From NCBI GenBank assembly GCA_017519965.1, contig JAFWRK010000071.1:1-64000 (forward strand): 64,000 nt of DNA, written 5' to 3'. This document shows, in pieces, positions 50,744 to 59,602 of the stretch (its first letter is position 1; each line of letters opens with the position of its first letter). The stretch comes from Bacilli bacterium. GTDB lineage: Bacteria > Bacillota_I > Bacilli_A > RF39 > UBA660. Below the pieces are notes generated by a model. It was given only the letters and a program-made list of their open reading frames with translations. It did no database searches and was not told the origin of the DNA. A program made the position numbers and the translations under genes.

Positions 50744-51334
50744 ATAATTCTTAACCATTATTTTTTGATAATGCTCATTATCTTTTTCTAAAGCTTGATC
50801 TCTATACTTACAAGCTGTAGCAAGTTGTTTACCCAACTCATCAACACTCTTCCAAGCAATAGCAACCGCAGCATCATCATTTAAAAATACTCCACCATCA
50901 GCAGTATAAATAATATTTATTTTTCCTGACTCTTCACTATTCATTTTTCTTTCAATAGATATTTCTGTATAGTCTTGAGAACCAACTTTTCTATATTTAT
51001 TATATTTCTTATCAAAAGCTTCTTCCGGTAAAACTTCAGTTGGTTTATTATAATCTAAATCATCAAAAAAAGAGACTTTAATAGGTACTAATAATCTATT
51101 ATTACCATCTTCAGAAACACATTGTATATATCCAGTATCTTTAATTGGATATTTAAAATCATTATAAATATGTAATAAATTTAAGAAAGAATCACTAGAT
51201 AAATACTGAAAAACAGACTTTAATAATTCCTTCTTATCATCAGAAATTCTATCATAATAATCAACTTCCATTAAATAATTATTACGTGTACTAACAGGTT
51301 TATTAAGTTCATCCATATAATGTTTTAATTCCAT
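50729..51334 (-). CDS. Hypothetical cytosolic protein
   Basis: 201 residues from ATG 51334 (GGAGG, 9 bases before; the earlier ATG has no site). Acidic, with alternating helices and strands (YISDDKKEL-type DRISDDKKELLKSVFQYLSS, then CVSEDGNNRLLVPIKVSFFDDLDYN). No signal peptide, Cys cluster or recognised motif. Its TAG lies within its terminator. Monocistronic between the kinase and the RsgI-like gene. Confidence 0.5.
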   Translation of the reverse strand: MELKHYMDELNKPVSTRNNYLMEVDYYDRISDDKKELLKSVFQYLSSDSFLNLLHIYNDFKYPIKDTGYIQCVSEDGNNRLLVPIKVSFFDDLDYNKPTEVLPEEAFDKKYNKYRKVGSQDYTEISIERKMNSEESGKINIIYTADGGVFLNDDAAVAIAWKSVDELGKQLATACKYRDQALEKDNEHYQKIMVKNYRHCK

Positions 51335-51404
51335 AAAATATATCCTCCAAAGCATAATACTCTTCATTAGTTTCATATACTAACATTAAATAATAAAAAA
51401 ATCA

Positions 51405-51430
51405 AACAAAAAAAGTGGAATAGTCCACTT
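51405..51430 (-). terminator. Terminator of the RsgI-like gene
   Basis: AAGTGGA (51413-51419), ATAG, TCCACTT (51424-51430), T-run after on the minus strand. The stop is at the stem edge. Confidence 0.75.
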
Positions 51431-52802
51431 ATTTTCTAATTGCATCAACATCTTTATACGTAATACAATTATTACCTTTAAGTCTAACATTATTGCCACT
51501 ACAAACAAGTCCCTCTTCTTTAGTAGTGGTTTTACTATAGTTAACACATCTATCATTTAAAACCAACGTATAACCAGAAGAACATACTCTTTCATGTTGT
51601 GCATCTTCTTTTTCTTCTTTTATACATTTATTATCAACTAATTTAAATCCTTCATTACAAGAATAACCTTTTATTTCAGGTTCTCTATACATAAAAGTAT
51701 CAGGACATAAATCTACATAAGTACCTTTAGATTTCTCATATATACTACCATTGGGACAAACCCACTGATCTTCATCATCTATAGTATAACATCCACCATT
51801 AATAACAGTGTCTCCATTAGGACAACCACCATTTATCAAAGGAGCAGGACCATTAGCACATTTACCACCAATCATAACATGACCAGGGTTTGTTAAACAT
51901 CTAAGTATAGGTGCTTGAGCATTAGACTTATCAACACAATAATACTTATCAGCATTATCTATGCCAGTAGTATAGAAATCTCCTTTTTTACCAAGTTCTC
52001 CAACAGAACAGTTATATTCTACTTTAGCATCTTCTTCTAACATTCTAACACATTTATTATTTACTAAAGTATATTCATCTAAACATACTAATTTATTAGT
52101 TTCTTCAATAGGACCTTCTAAATAACAAGTACCATCAATTTCTATATATCCCCTAGGACATACCATTCCAGTAGATGCAGATACTCTACTAACTTCTTTA
52201 AGGCATCTAGTACCTTCAAGAATATAACCATCCTTACAATAAAAATCACCATTTTTAGTATCATCTAACTCAGTAATAGATTTGTTAACTAAATTAGATA
52301 CACTAATACTTTTATTATCCTTCTTTATAGAATGAATATATGAAGCTTTAGCTAAACTAATATTATATTTCTTAGATAATATTTTGTCTTCACTACTTAT
52401 TTTATCAATGATTACTACCTCAGAACTAATTTCATTTTTTTCAAACTCTTCATTAATAAAACCAGTATACTTTTTTAAATTAAGATCATCTTTAGAATAG
52501 ATTAACACTACAACTCTATCATCTTCTACATATCCTTTTTCTACAATAGTATCAATTACATTTTCTATAACTAAAGATAATTCTTTACCTTTAAAATTAT
52601 TTCTTAATATTTCTTTACCATCATCATTAATCGCATTAACACTCTTAACAATATTTTTCTTATTAAAATTAATCTCAATACTAGGATTAATATCGATAGT
52701 TAAAGATAAAGATTTATTAATGATTATTAAAAAAGTAACTAAAGAAGAAATTAATAATAATACAAACAATGTAATACATAGTACAATAGTTTTCTTTTTC
52801 AT
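51429..52802 (-). CDS. RsgI-like protein lacking the anti-sigma domain, with Cys-rich repeats
   Basis: About 457 residues. After a few cytosolic residues (KKK) and one helix, the segment LTIDINPSIEINFNKKN is the RsgI periplasmic signature, where a self-cleavage between Asn and Pro occurs in known family members. The remaining RsgI-type fold runs to about 165. From about 195 on come repeated Cys-containing units (CxxGYILEGxRC, CSSGYTLVLNDRC, CPRGYIEIDGTC), roughly ten EGF-like or GYxL...C modules. RsgI normally has an N-terminal cytosolic sigma-I binding domain; none is present, and no sigI is near. An extracellular sensor or adhesion stalk is inferred. Confidence 0.7.
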   Translation of the reverse strand: MKKKTIVLCITLFVLLLISSLVTFLIIINKSLSLTIDINPSIEINFNKKNIVKSVNAINDDGKEILRNNFKGKELSLVIENVIDTIVEKGYVEDDRVVVLIYSKDDLNLKKYTGFINEEFEKNEISSEVVIIDKISSEDKILSKKYNISLAKASYIHSIKKDNKSISVSNLVNKSITELDDTKNGDFYCKDGYILEGTRCLKEVSRVSASTGMVCPRGYIEIDGTCYLEGPIEETNKLVCLDEYTLVNNKCVRMLEEDAKVEYNCSVGELGKKGDFYTTGIDNADKYYCVDKSNAQAPILRCLTNPGHVMIGGKCANGPAPLINGGCPNGDTVINGGCYTIDDEDQWVCPNGSIYEKSKGTYVDLCPDTFMYREPEIKGYSCNEGFKLVDNKCIKEEKEDAQHERVCSSGYTLVLNDRCVNYSKTTTKEEGLVCSGNNVRLKGNNCITYKDVDAIRK

Positions 52803-52810
52803 AATACACA

Positions 52811-53917
52811 CTAATCCACTTTTTCTATATATCCAGAAGTAGGTAAATTATACATATCATCTGTTACAGGTTCATATCTACCATTCCAGTCGTGATCTGT
52901 AAAGCCTATATCAGCTTTATATATATCACCAGTCTCTGTATCATATACTCTTTCATATCCTAAAGTAGCATCACTTTGTTTTTGACTAATAATATCATAA
53001 GAGTTATTTCTCTTCTCCCATGAATCCATAATCATATCAGACATTTGATCATATACTTTTTGATTAGCTTGAATAGTATTTAATATACTAGATTCTTCCT
53101 TATTAAATCCATTTATAAATTCATCACTAAATTGTATTGTACCTAAACATTTATCTAATACAGGCTGCCAATTAACAAACTCTTCATCAGGAGCACTCAT
53201 AAGTACAATATTATAAACATTTAAAGGCCAAACATCTATCTGACCACTTGACCAATTAAATGGATTAGAATAAACATAATAAGTACCTGCTGACATAACA
53301 TTAGCTGTAAATAAACCTTGAGCTTTCTTATTAGAACTATCAGTATATGTAGCTCTTAATACATTACCACCTATTTCATTAGTACCTAAATCTTCTACTA
53401 CACTAAAATCATTAAGTAAAGGTAAATAATTAGATTTAGCATCATTTTTATTAACATACTCTGCTGTTTCATTCCATACTTTATAGAAACCATCAGTATT
53501 TTGAGGATCTATTACAGGTAATTGTGCAAATAAATTACCAGGATAATATGTTTGCTGCCAATTCTTAGCATCCCAAGATTTATTATATCCTTCTAATTTC
53601 ATTCCAAAAAGAAACATATATGTTGGATTAGATGGATCATAAACTTTAAATGAATAATGAATATAATCAAATGGAGCAACAACTACTTCCCATCCCTTAG
53701 GTTTATTAAACGAAACTAAACCATTATCATACTTTTCATATTCAATAGTTTTAGCAGCATCCTTAGTAATCTTAACTTCTTCTTTTTTAGGAAGAATACC
53801 CATCTTACCAGAAGTTGAATCACCAGTAATAAATAAGTAAATGCTAGCTCCTAAAAGACTAAGTACAACAAGTGAAAAAACAACTACAATAATAATTATT
53901 AAACTCTTCTTTTTCAT
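52811..53917 (-). CDS. Hypothetical membrane-anchored extracytoplasmic protein
   Basis: 368 residues. One helix (residues 4-31) follows KKK, then the domain. KYDNGLVSFNKPKGWEVVVAP looks like the opening of a PsbP/DUF1795-type beta fold, common in Firmicute lipoproteins and anchored proteins. Trp and Tyr are abundant (FNWSSGQIDVWPLNVY). The C-terminus repeats ERVYDTETGDIYKADIGF. Function unknown. The gene overlaps the GTG/ATG start region of the RsgI-like gene, so the two are coupled and may act together at the surface. Confidence 0.55.
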   Translation of the reverse strand: MKKKSLIIIIVVVFSLVVLSLLGASIYLFITGDSTSGKMGILPKKEEVKITKDAAKTIEYEKYDNGLVSFNKPKGWEVVVAPFDYIHYSFKVYDPSNPTYMFLFGMKLEGYNKSWDAKNWQQTYYPGNLFAQLPVIDPQNTDGFYKVWNETAEYVNKNDAKSNYLPLLNDFSVVEDLGTNEIGGNVLRATYTDSSNKKAQGLFTANVMSAGTYYVYSNPFNWSSGQIDVWPLNVYNIVLMSAPDEEFVNWQPVLDKCLGTIQFSDEFINGFNKEESSILNTIQANQKVYDQMSDMIMDSWEKRNNSYDIISQKQSDATLGYERVYDTETGDIYKADIGFTDHDWNGRYEPVTDDMYNLPTSGYIEKVD

Positions 53918-53925
53918 AATAACCT

Positions 53926-56556
53926 CTAAATAATATCTTTTTCTTCTAATATTGCAGCTCTTGCAGCAGCAAGTCTAGCTACTGGTACTCTAAATGGAGA
54001 ACAAGATACATAAGTAAGTCCTACTCTATGACAGAACTCAATACTCTTTGGATCTCCACCATGTTCGCCACAAATACCTAATTCAATATCTTTTCTAACA
54101 TTTATAGCACGTCTTACAGACATATCAACAAGTCTTCCTACACCTTCTTGATCTATAGATGCAAATGGATCATTTTCTAAAATACCTTTGTCGTAATAAT
54201 CCTTTAAGAATTTAGAAGCATCATCTCTTGAGAATCCATAAGTCATTTGTGTTAAATCATTAGTTCCATAACTAAAGAATTCAGCCTCTTTTGCTATCTT
54301 ATCAGATATTAAAGTAGCTCTAGGAATTTCTATCATAGTACCTATCTTATAATCTACTTTAGTATTCTTCTCATCCATTACTTTATTAGCTTCATTTACA
54401 ACTATCTCTTTAATATAAGTAAATTCTTTTAATGTTCCAACTAATGGAATCATTATTTCAGGTTTTACTACTAATCCTTCATTTTTAACATTAATGGCAG
54501 CTTCAATTACTGCTCTAGTCTGCATCTTAGCTATTTCAGGATAAGTAATAGCTAATCTACAACCTCTATGACCCATCATTGGATTAAACTCTTTTAATGA
54601 ATCTACTCTAGTTTTTAAATCTTCAAAACTCATATCCAATGAACTAGCTAATTCTTTTATTTCTTCTTCAGTATGAGGTAAAAACTCATGTAATGGTGGA
54701 TCTAAAAATCTAATTGTAACTACATATCCAGCCATTTCTCTAAATAAACCTTCAAAGTCCTCTCTTTGATAAGGTAATATCTTACTTAAAGCCTCTTCTC
54801 TTTTTTCTAAAGTATCAGCTGTAATCATTCTTCTAAAGTTAAAAATACGTTTTTCATCAAAGAACATATGCTCAGTACGACAAAGTCCTATACCTTTAGC
54901 TCCAAATAATCTTGCTTGTTTTGCATCTTTAGGAGTATCAGCATTAGTTCTAACCTCTAGATGTGCTCTATCATCTGCCCATTTCATTAATGTTTCAAAG
55001 TCTCCTGATATAGTAGGAGGTACAGTATCTATTTTCTCACCATATACTAATCCAGTAGAACCATCTAAACTAATCCAATCACCTTCATGAAATACAGTAC
55101 TATCTTTAGTAGTCAAAGTCTTATTATCTTCATCTACTACTATCTCACCACAACCAGATACACAACAAGTACCCATTCCTCTAGCTACAACAGCAGCATG
55201 AGAAGTCATTCCTCCACGTACTGTTAATACTCCATGAGCAACATTCATACCTTCAATGTCTTCTGGAGAAGTTTCAGCTCTTGCTAAAATTAAATCTTTC
55301 TCTCCGGCTTCAGCAAAATCTAAAGCAGCTTGTGCAGTAAAACATAATTTACCAGTTGCAGCTCCAGGTGATGCAGCTAAACCTTTAGCAATTACTTTTC
55401 CATTTTTTAATTTTTCTTCATCAAAATTAGGATGTAATAATTGATCTAATTGCAATGGTTCAACTCTCATTAAAGCTTCATCTATAGATATCATTTTACT
55501 ATTTACCATATCAACAGCAATCTTTAATGCAGCTTTACAAGTTCTCTTACCATTTCTTGTTTGTAACATAAATAATTTACCATCTTCAATAGTAAATTCC
55601 ATATCTTGCATATCATGATAATGGTTTTCTAATATATTACAAATTCGTTTAAATTCATCATAACACTCAGGCATTACATCTTTTAATGTATCAATACTTT
55701 GAGGAGTACGTATACCAGCAACAACATCCTCTCCTTGAGCATTCATTAAATACTCACCAAATAAAGCATTTTCACCAGTAGCTGGATTTCTAGTAAATGC
55801 AACACCAGTACCAGAAGTATCTCCTTTATTACCATAAACCATTTCTTGAACATTAACAGCAGTACCCCATTCACTAGGAATATCATTAAGCCTTCTATAA
55901 GTAATTGCTCTATCATTATTCCAACTTCTAAATACAGCTTTAACAGCTTCTATTAATTGTTCTTTAGGGTCTTGTGGGAAATCATTTCCAGTAAGATTTT
56001 TATATTCAATCTTATATTTATTAACTACTTCAACTAAATCCTCAGCACTAAGTTCAGTATCTAATTTAACTTTCTTTTCTTCTTTAATCTTATCAAATAA
56101 TCCCTCAAACTTTTCTTTAGGTAATTCCATAACTACATCTGCAAACATTTGAATGAATCTTCTATAAGAATCATATACAAATCTCTTATTAGTAATCTTA
56201 GAAAAACTTTCTGCTACTGTATCATTCATACCTAAGTTAAGAATGGTATCCATCATTCCAGGCATAGAAGCTCTAGCTCCACTTCTAACAGAAACTAATA
56301 AAGGATTATTAACATCTCCAAAAACTTTACCAGTAATACCTTCCAACTCTTTTATTTTATCTATTATTTGTTCTTTAATATCATCACTTAATTTTTTATC
56401 ATCAGCATAATATTTATTACAAGCTTCAGTTGTAATAGTAAATCCTCTAGGAACAGGTAAACCTAATGAAGTCATTTCAGTTAAATTAGCTCCTTTACCC
56501 CCTAATAAATCACGCATATCTTTATTACCTTCACTGAACAAATAAACATATTTCAT
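53926..56556 (-). CDS. ppdK: Pyruvate, phosphate dikinase
   Basis: 876 residues, full length. The N-terminal ATP-grasp part contains LGGKGANLTEMTSLGLPVPRGF and RSGARASMPGMMDTILNLG. The central swivelling domain has the catalytic His in GGMTSHAAVVARGMG. The C-terminal PEP-binding barrel has GLCRTEHMFF, GHRGCRLAITYPEI and GICGEHGGDP. It interconverts pyruvate, ATP and phosphate with PEP, AMP and PPi, used for glycolysis with PPi or gluconeogenesis in anaerobes. A TGCTATAAT element lies upstream at 56588-56596. AAGGAGG site. Confidence 0.97.
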   Translation of the reverse strand: MKYVYLFSEGNKDMRDLLGGKGANLTEMTSLGLPVPRGFTITTEACNKYYADDKKLSDDIKEQIIDKIKELEGITGKVFGDVNNPLLVSVRSGARASMPGMMDTILNLGMNDTVAESFSKITNKRFVYDSYRRFIQMFADVVMELPKEKFEGLFDKIKEEKKVKLDTELSAEDLVEVVNKYKIEYKNLTGNDFPQDPKEQLIEAVKAVFRSWNNDRAITYRRLNDIPSEWGTAVNVQEMVYGNKGDTSGTGVAFTRNPATGENALFGEYLMNAQGEDVVAGIRTPQSIDTLKDVMPECYDEFKRICNILENHYHDMQDMEFTIEDGKLFMLQTRNGKRTCKAALKIAVDMVNSKMISIDEALMRVEPLQLDQLLHPNFDEEKLKNGKVIAKGLAASPGAATGKLCFTAQAALDFAEAGEKDLILARAETSPEDIEGMNVAHGVLTVRGGMTSHAAVVARGMGTCCVSGCGEIVVDEDNKTLTTKDSTVFHEGDWISLDGSTGLVYGEKIDTVPPTISGDFETLMKWADDRAHLEVRTNADTPKDAKQARLFGAKGIGLCRTEHMFFDEKRIFNFRRMITADTLEKREEALSKILPYQREDFEGLFREMAGYVVTIRFLDPPLHEFLPHTEEEIKELASSLDMSFEDLKTRVDSLKEFNPMMGHRGCRLAITYPEIAKMQTRAVIEAAINVKNEGLVVKPEIMIPLVGTLKEFTYIKEIVVNEANKVMDEKNTKVDYKIGTMIEIPRATLISDKIAKEAEFFSYGTNDLTQMTYGFSRDDASKFLKDYYDKGILENDPFASIDQEGVGRLVDMSVRRAINVRKDIELGICGEHGGDPKSIEFCHRVGLTYVSCSPFRVPVARLAAARAAILEEKDII

Positions 56557-56587
56557 ATATAGTGCCTCCTTATTCTAATCTATTATA

Positions 56588-56596
56588 ATTATAGCA
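56588..56596 (-). promoter_or_regulatory. Extended -10 promoter of ppdK
   Basis: Minus strand TGCTATAAT, 32 bases before the ATG, just past the cvpA terminator. Confidence 0.5.
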
Positions 56597-56611
56597 ATAA
56601 ACATAAATAAA

Positions 56612-56637
56612 AAAAAGACTAAATAATTAGTCTTTTT
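56612..56637 (-). terminator. Terminator of cvpA
   Basis: AAAAAGACTAA (56612-56622), ATAA, TTAGTCTTTTT (56627-56637), then further T. The stop lies in the stem. Confidence 0.85.
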
Positions 56638-57352
56638 AATAATTTCCTACAACCTTTTCAATGCCTTCTACTGATTTAAATTTATCAAGCACTATCAATT
56701 GATCCATAGTATGTTTATCAATTACTTTAAGTTTAATCATATTAGTAGCTAACTCTAAATTAGCTTCATTAGTACTTATCTTTTTATTAGCTATTTTTTC
56801 TCCTAATTCAAAAGCTTCACTAATAGAAGAAGTATAAGAACTAAGATTAATTGAAACTAATGGAGTCTTATATAAAATATAATTTTTTAATTTACTACCA
56901 TTATAAACATCATCATCTTTAAATGGTACCATTAGAGCTATAAGTATTAATAAAATAATAATAAATCCTCTAACCATTCCAATGATAAATCCACATATAG
57001 CAGATGGTATAGATAAAATAATAGTAGAATCAACTATCTTTTGTAAAAACTTAGTAATAAACATTACTAAATGATATATTCCTAGTAATACAAAAAACAC
57101 AATAAAGAAAGCTATTATCTTATAAATAAGAACATTTAACATAACTAAACCTTTTATGTTTCCAGTAAATTTGAAAAATGGCATATACTTACATAAAAAG
57201 TTTCCTAAATTATTAGAAAATATTGAACTAATAATGAATATCAATACTATACCAACTAAAGATACACCTTCTTTAATTATTCCTCTCTTAGAACCGATTA
57301 TTCCAAACATTAGAATAAACAAAACAATAATAATATCTAAAATATTAAACAT
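56636..57352 (-). CDS. CvpA-family membrane protein
   Basis: 238 residues. It opens MFNILDIIIVLFILMFGIIGSKRGIIKEGVSL, the CvpA pattern (helix 1, Gly, K/RG, helix 2), with four helices to about 150 and a long soluble tail. Named for colicin V production in E. coli; elsewhere it is linked to cell envelope and biofilm functions, though the molecular role is not settled. It is divergent from rnhC, as often seen in Firmicutes, where it neighbours mutS2 or rnhC. Confidence 0.85.
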   Translation of the reverse strand: MFNILDIIIVLFILMFGIIGSKRGIIKEGVSLVGIVLIFIISSIFSNNLGNFLCKYMPFFKFTGNIKGLVMLNVLIYKIIAFFIVFFVLLGIYHLVMFITKFLQKIVDSTIILSIPSAICGFIIGMVRGFIIILLILIALMVPFKDDDVYNGSKLKNYILYKTPLVSINLSSYTSSISEAFELGEKIANKKISTNEANLELATNMIKLKVIDKHTMDQLIVLDKFKSVEGIEKVVGNY

Positions 57353-57394
57353 ACTAACACCTCTAACTTAATTATAAACTATTTATTAATTTTA

Positions 57395-57403
57395 TGCTAT
57401 AAT
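57395..57403 (+). promoter_or_regulatory. Extended -10 promoter of rnhC
   Basis: TGCTATAAT 6 bases before the GAGGTGG ribosome site, giving a very short leader. Confidence 0.5.
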
Positions 57404-57421
57404 ATTCTTGAGGTGGAAAGT

Positions 57422-58333
57422 GTGAACGTTGTAATAAAAGTTAATGATGAAATAAAAGAAAAAATGATTGAATACTATAAAGATAAAAAAAGAGATAAAG
57501 TTATCCCATATGTAGTATTTCAAGCTCAAGAAGAAGATACAGTAATAACACTTTACGAATCAGGTAAATGTATGTTTCAAGGAACAAGTGCTGATGTAGA
57601 TGCAGCTATGTGGGGAGTAGCATTAGAAAACACAAAAGAAAAACAAGAAGAAAATAAAAAGAAAGATGCTAAATACTACAATTGTAACTCTGTAGGTAGT
57701 GATGAAGTTGGAACTGGTGATTACTTTGGACCAATAATAGTAACAGCCGCATATGTAACAAAAGAAGATATTCCTTTTCTTGAAAGTCTAGGAGTAACTG
57801 ATTCTAAAAAAATAGATGATGCAAAAATACTAAAAATAGCACCTGAAATAGCAAAAAAAATTAAGTATCGTTCAGTAATTCTTAATAATAAAGAATATAA
57901 TGAAAAATACACAAAAGATATAAATATGAATAGAATAAAATCTATTATGCATAATAAAGCACTATATCAATTAATACAGGAAGAAAAACCAAAATATGAC
58001 TATATAATTATAGATGAGTTTGCTAGAGAACAAAGATACTATGAATATTTAAATGGAATACCTAATATACAAAGAGGTATAACATTTATGACTAAAGCTG
58101 AAGAAAAAAATCTAGCAGTAGCTTGTGGATCTATAATAAGCAGATATTTATTCTTAAAAGAATTTGATAAAATTTGTGATGAAATACATATTCCTCTACC
58201 TAAAGGAGCAGGAAAAGATGTAGATACAATTGGTGAAGAAGTTGTAGAAAAATATGGTAAAGAAAAACTAAACGAAATAGCAAAAGTAAACTTTAAAAAT
58301 ACTGATAGAATACTTCATACAATGGTATATTAA
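57422..58333 (+). CDS. rnhC: Ribonuclease HIII
   Basis: About 303 residues. The start is GTG 57422, since GAGGTGG lies 5 bases before it; the GTG at 57413 is within that site. The N-terminal TBP-like domain (VNVVIKVNDEIKEKM) that distinguishes RNase HIII from HII is present, and the catalytic part has VGSDEVGTGDYFGP with Asp-Glu-Gly, then IIDEFAR and IISRYLFLK. It cuts RNA in RNA-DNA hybrids during replication and R-loop removal. Divergent from cvpA; a shared terminator lies downstream. Confidence 0.93.
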   Translation: MNVVIKVNDEIKEKMIEYYKDKKRDKVIPYVVFQAQEEDTVITLYESGKCMFQGTSADVDAAMWGVALENTKEKQEENKKKDAKYYNCNSVGSDEVGTGDYFGPIIVTAAYVTKEDIPFLESLGVTDSKKIDDAKILKIAPEIAKKIKYRSVILNNKEYNEKYTKDINMNRIKSIMHNKALYQLIQEEKPKYDYIIIDEFAREQRYYEYLNGIPNIQRGITFMTKAEEKNLAVACGSIISRYLFLKEFDKICDEIHIPLPKGAGKDVDTIGEEVVEKYGKEKLNEIAKVNFKNTDRILHTMVY

Positions 58334-58360
58334 AAAAAAGAGTTTTTAAAACTCTTTTTT
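58332..58360. terminator. Bidirectional terminator between rnhC and the zinc-ribbon gene
   Basis: A-rich AAAAAAAGAGTTTT and complementary AAAACTCTTTTTTT arms around 58332-58360 serve both convergent genes. Confidence 0.75.
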
Positions 58361-59055
58361 TAATCTCTAATTTTAGTTCCACAATGAGTACAAAATTTAG
58401 TAGTTTCAGTAATAGTAGACCCACATGAAGGGCAAACATTAGGATTATTATTAGTTACTTGATTATTAGGCATTTGCTGATTATTATAATTATTCATATT
58501 TTGATCTGGCATATTACCATTTGGCATATTATTTTGCATATTATTATATTGTTGATTATAGTTAGCTTGATTATTATACATATTATTTCTATTTGGACTA
58601 ATATTATTAAAAGCTTCTTGAATATTAGTTTGATCTGATTGATAAGCTACATCACTTGCAGATAGAATTCCTTTTTTAATATTATTATATTTAATAATAG
58701 CAACTATTAAACATATTAAATTAAATATACCAGCTGCACTAGATAATAATGATAATAACGCAGTAATAGCCTCTCCTCTACCACTATATGAAAGAATAGA
58801 GTTAGATACTGGAATACCTATTTCCAGACCAATTAATATATAACCAACTGCTTTATTAAAAGCCAACTTTCCCATTAAATATAAATTTCCAACAGGAACA
58901 AAAGCTAAAGCAGTTCCATGCCCATATAAAAGTTTATTAAACTTATTCAAGAAAATACCAACAGCAATATAAATGGCTAAACCAATAACAAAGAAAACTA
59001 AACCAAATATTAAAAAGAATACTATTACAGCTCCTAAAGCATCGTAATCTCCCAT
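58360..59055 (-). CDS. Membrane protein with Asn/Gln tail and C-terminal zinc ribbon
   Basis: 231 residues. Four helices in the first 125 residues (GAVIVFFLIFGLVFFVIGLAIY, AFVPVGNLYLMG, and two more) are followed by a disordered Asn/Gln/Met-rich stretch (NNMYNNQANYNQQYNNMQNN broken by Pro). The C-terminal ribbon is CPSCGSTITETTKFCTHCG. It resembles DUF5684-like and related Firmicute membrane proteins of unknown role. The composition of the linker recalls the DUF4234 protein at 19517. Confidence 0.65.
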   Translation of the reverse strand: MGDYDALGAVIVFFLIFGLVFFVIGLAIYIAVGIFLNKFNKLLYGHGTALAFVPVGNLYLMGKLAFNKAVGYILIGLEIGIPVSNSILSYSGRGEAITALLSLLSSAAGIFNLICLIVAIIKYNNIKKGILSASDVAYQSDQTNIQEAFNNISPNRNNMYNNQANYNQQYNNMQNNMPNGNMPDQNMNNYNNQQMPNNQVTNNNPNVCPSCGSTITETTKFCTHCGTKIRD

Positions 59056-59094
59056 AAAAACACCTACCTTAAATTAATTCTATCAAATAAAATA

Positions 59095-59118
59095 AAAAAG
59101 ATAAATAATTATCTTTTT
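59095..59118 (-). terminator. Terminator of the thyA-dfrA operon
   Basis: AAAAAGATAA (59095-59104), ATAA, TTATCTTTTT (59109-59118). The dfrA stop is the first triplet of the second arm. Confidence 0.75.
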
Positions 59119-59600
59119 CTTTTGTAAACTAAATGTTTATATGAAATATTTTCTGGTGTAGTATGTGATGATAATACCTTACTATCCCAATCATTTTTGT
59201 CAAATTCTGGAAAGAAGCAATCTGCTTCATTATCTGTTGCATCAACTTCTGTAAGTAACATCTTATCAGCATGATTAATCATTTGAGCATAAATAGATGC
59301 TCCTCCAATAATCATAAATTCATCTTCTCTACTACCTATATAGTCTAATAATTCATCTAAAGACTTAACTAATATAACATCTTTATCTAATTCAACATCT
59401 TGATTTGTTAAAACAACATATTGTCTATCCTTTAATTTTCTCGGAAGAGATTTTAATGTATTTAATCCCATAACTACAGGTTTACCTATAGTATTCTCTT
59501 TAAAAAATTTTAAATCATCTGGTAAATGCCAGATTAAATCATTCTTTTTACCCAATTCACGGTTTTTACCAACCGCTGCAATAATAGTTACATTCTTCAT
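59109..59600 (-). CDS. dfrA: Dihydrofolate reductase
   Basis: 163 residues. TIIAAVGKNRELGKKNDLIWHLPDDLKFFKE has the conserved LPxDL with catalytic Asp, KPVVMGLNTLKSLP is the folate and NADPH motif (GRxTxESL in most; here Gly-Leu-Asn-Thr, so one Arg is replaced), and FMIIGGASIYAQM is the GGxxIY loop. It reduces dihydrofolate to tetrahydrofolate. It lies two bases after thyA in an operon, the classical pairing. The changed Arg is worth noting for trimethoprim response, but no claim is made. Confidence 0.95.
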   Translation of the reverse strand: MKNVTIIAAVGKNRELGKKNDLIWHLPDDLKFFKENTIGKPVVMGLNTLKSLPRKLKDRQYVVLTNQDVELDKDVILVKSLDELLDYIGSREDEFMIIGGASIYAQMINHADKMLLTEVDATDNEADCFFPEFDKNDWDSKVLSSHTTPENISYKHLVYKRKR

Positions 59601-59602
59601 AT

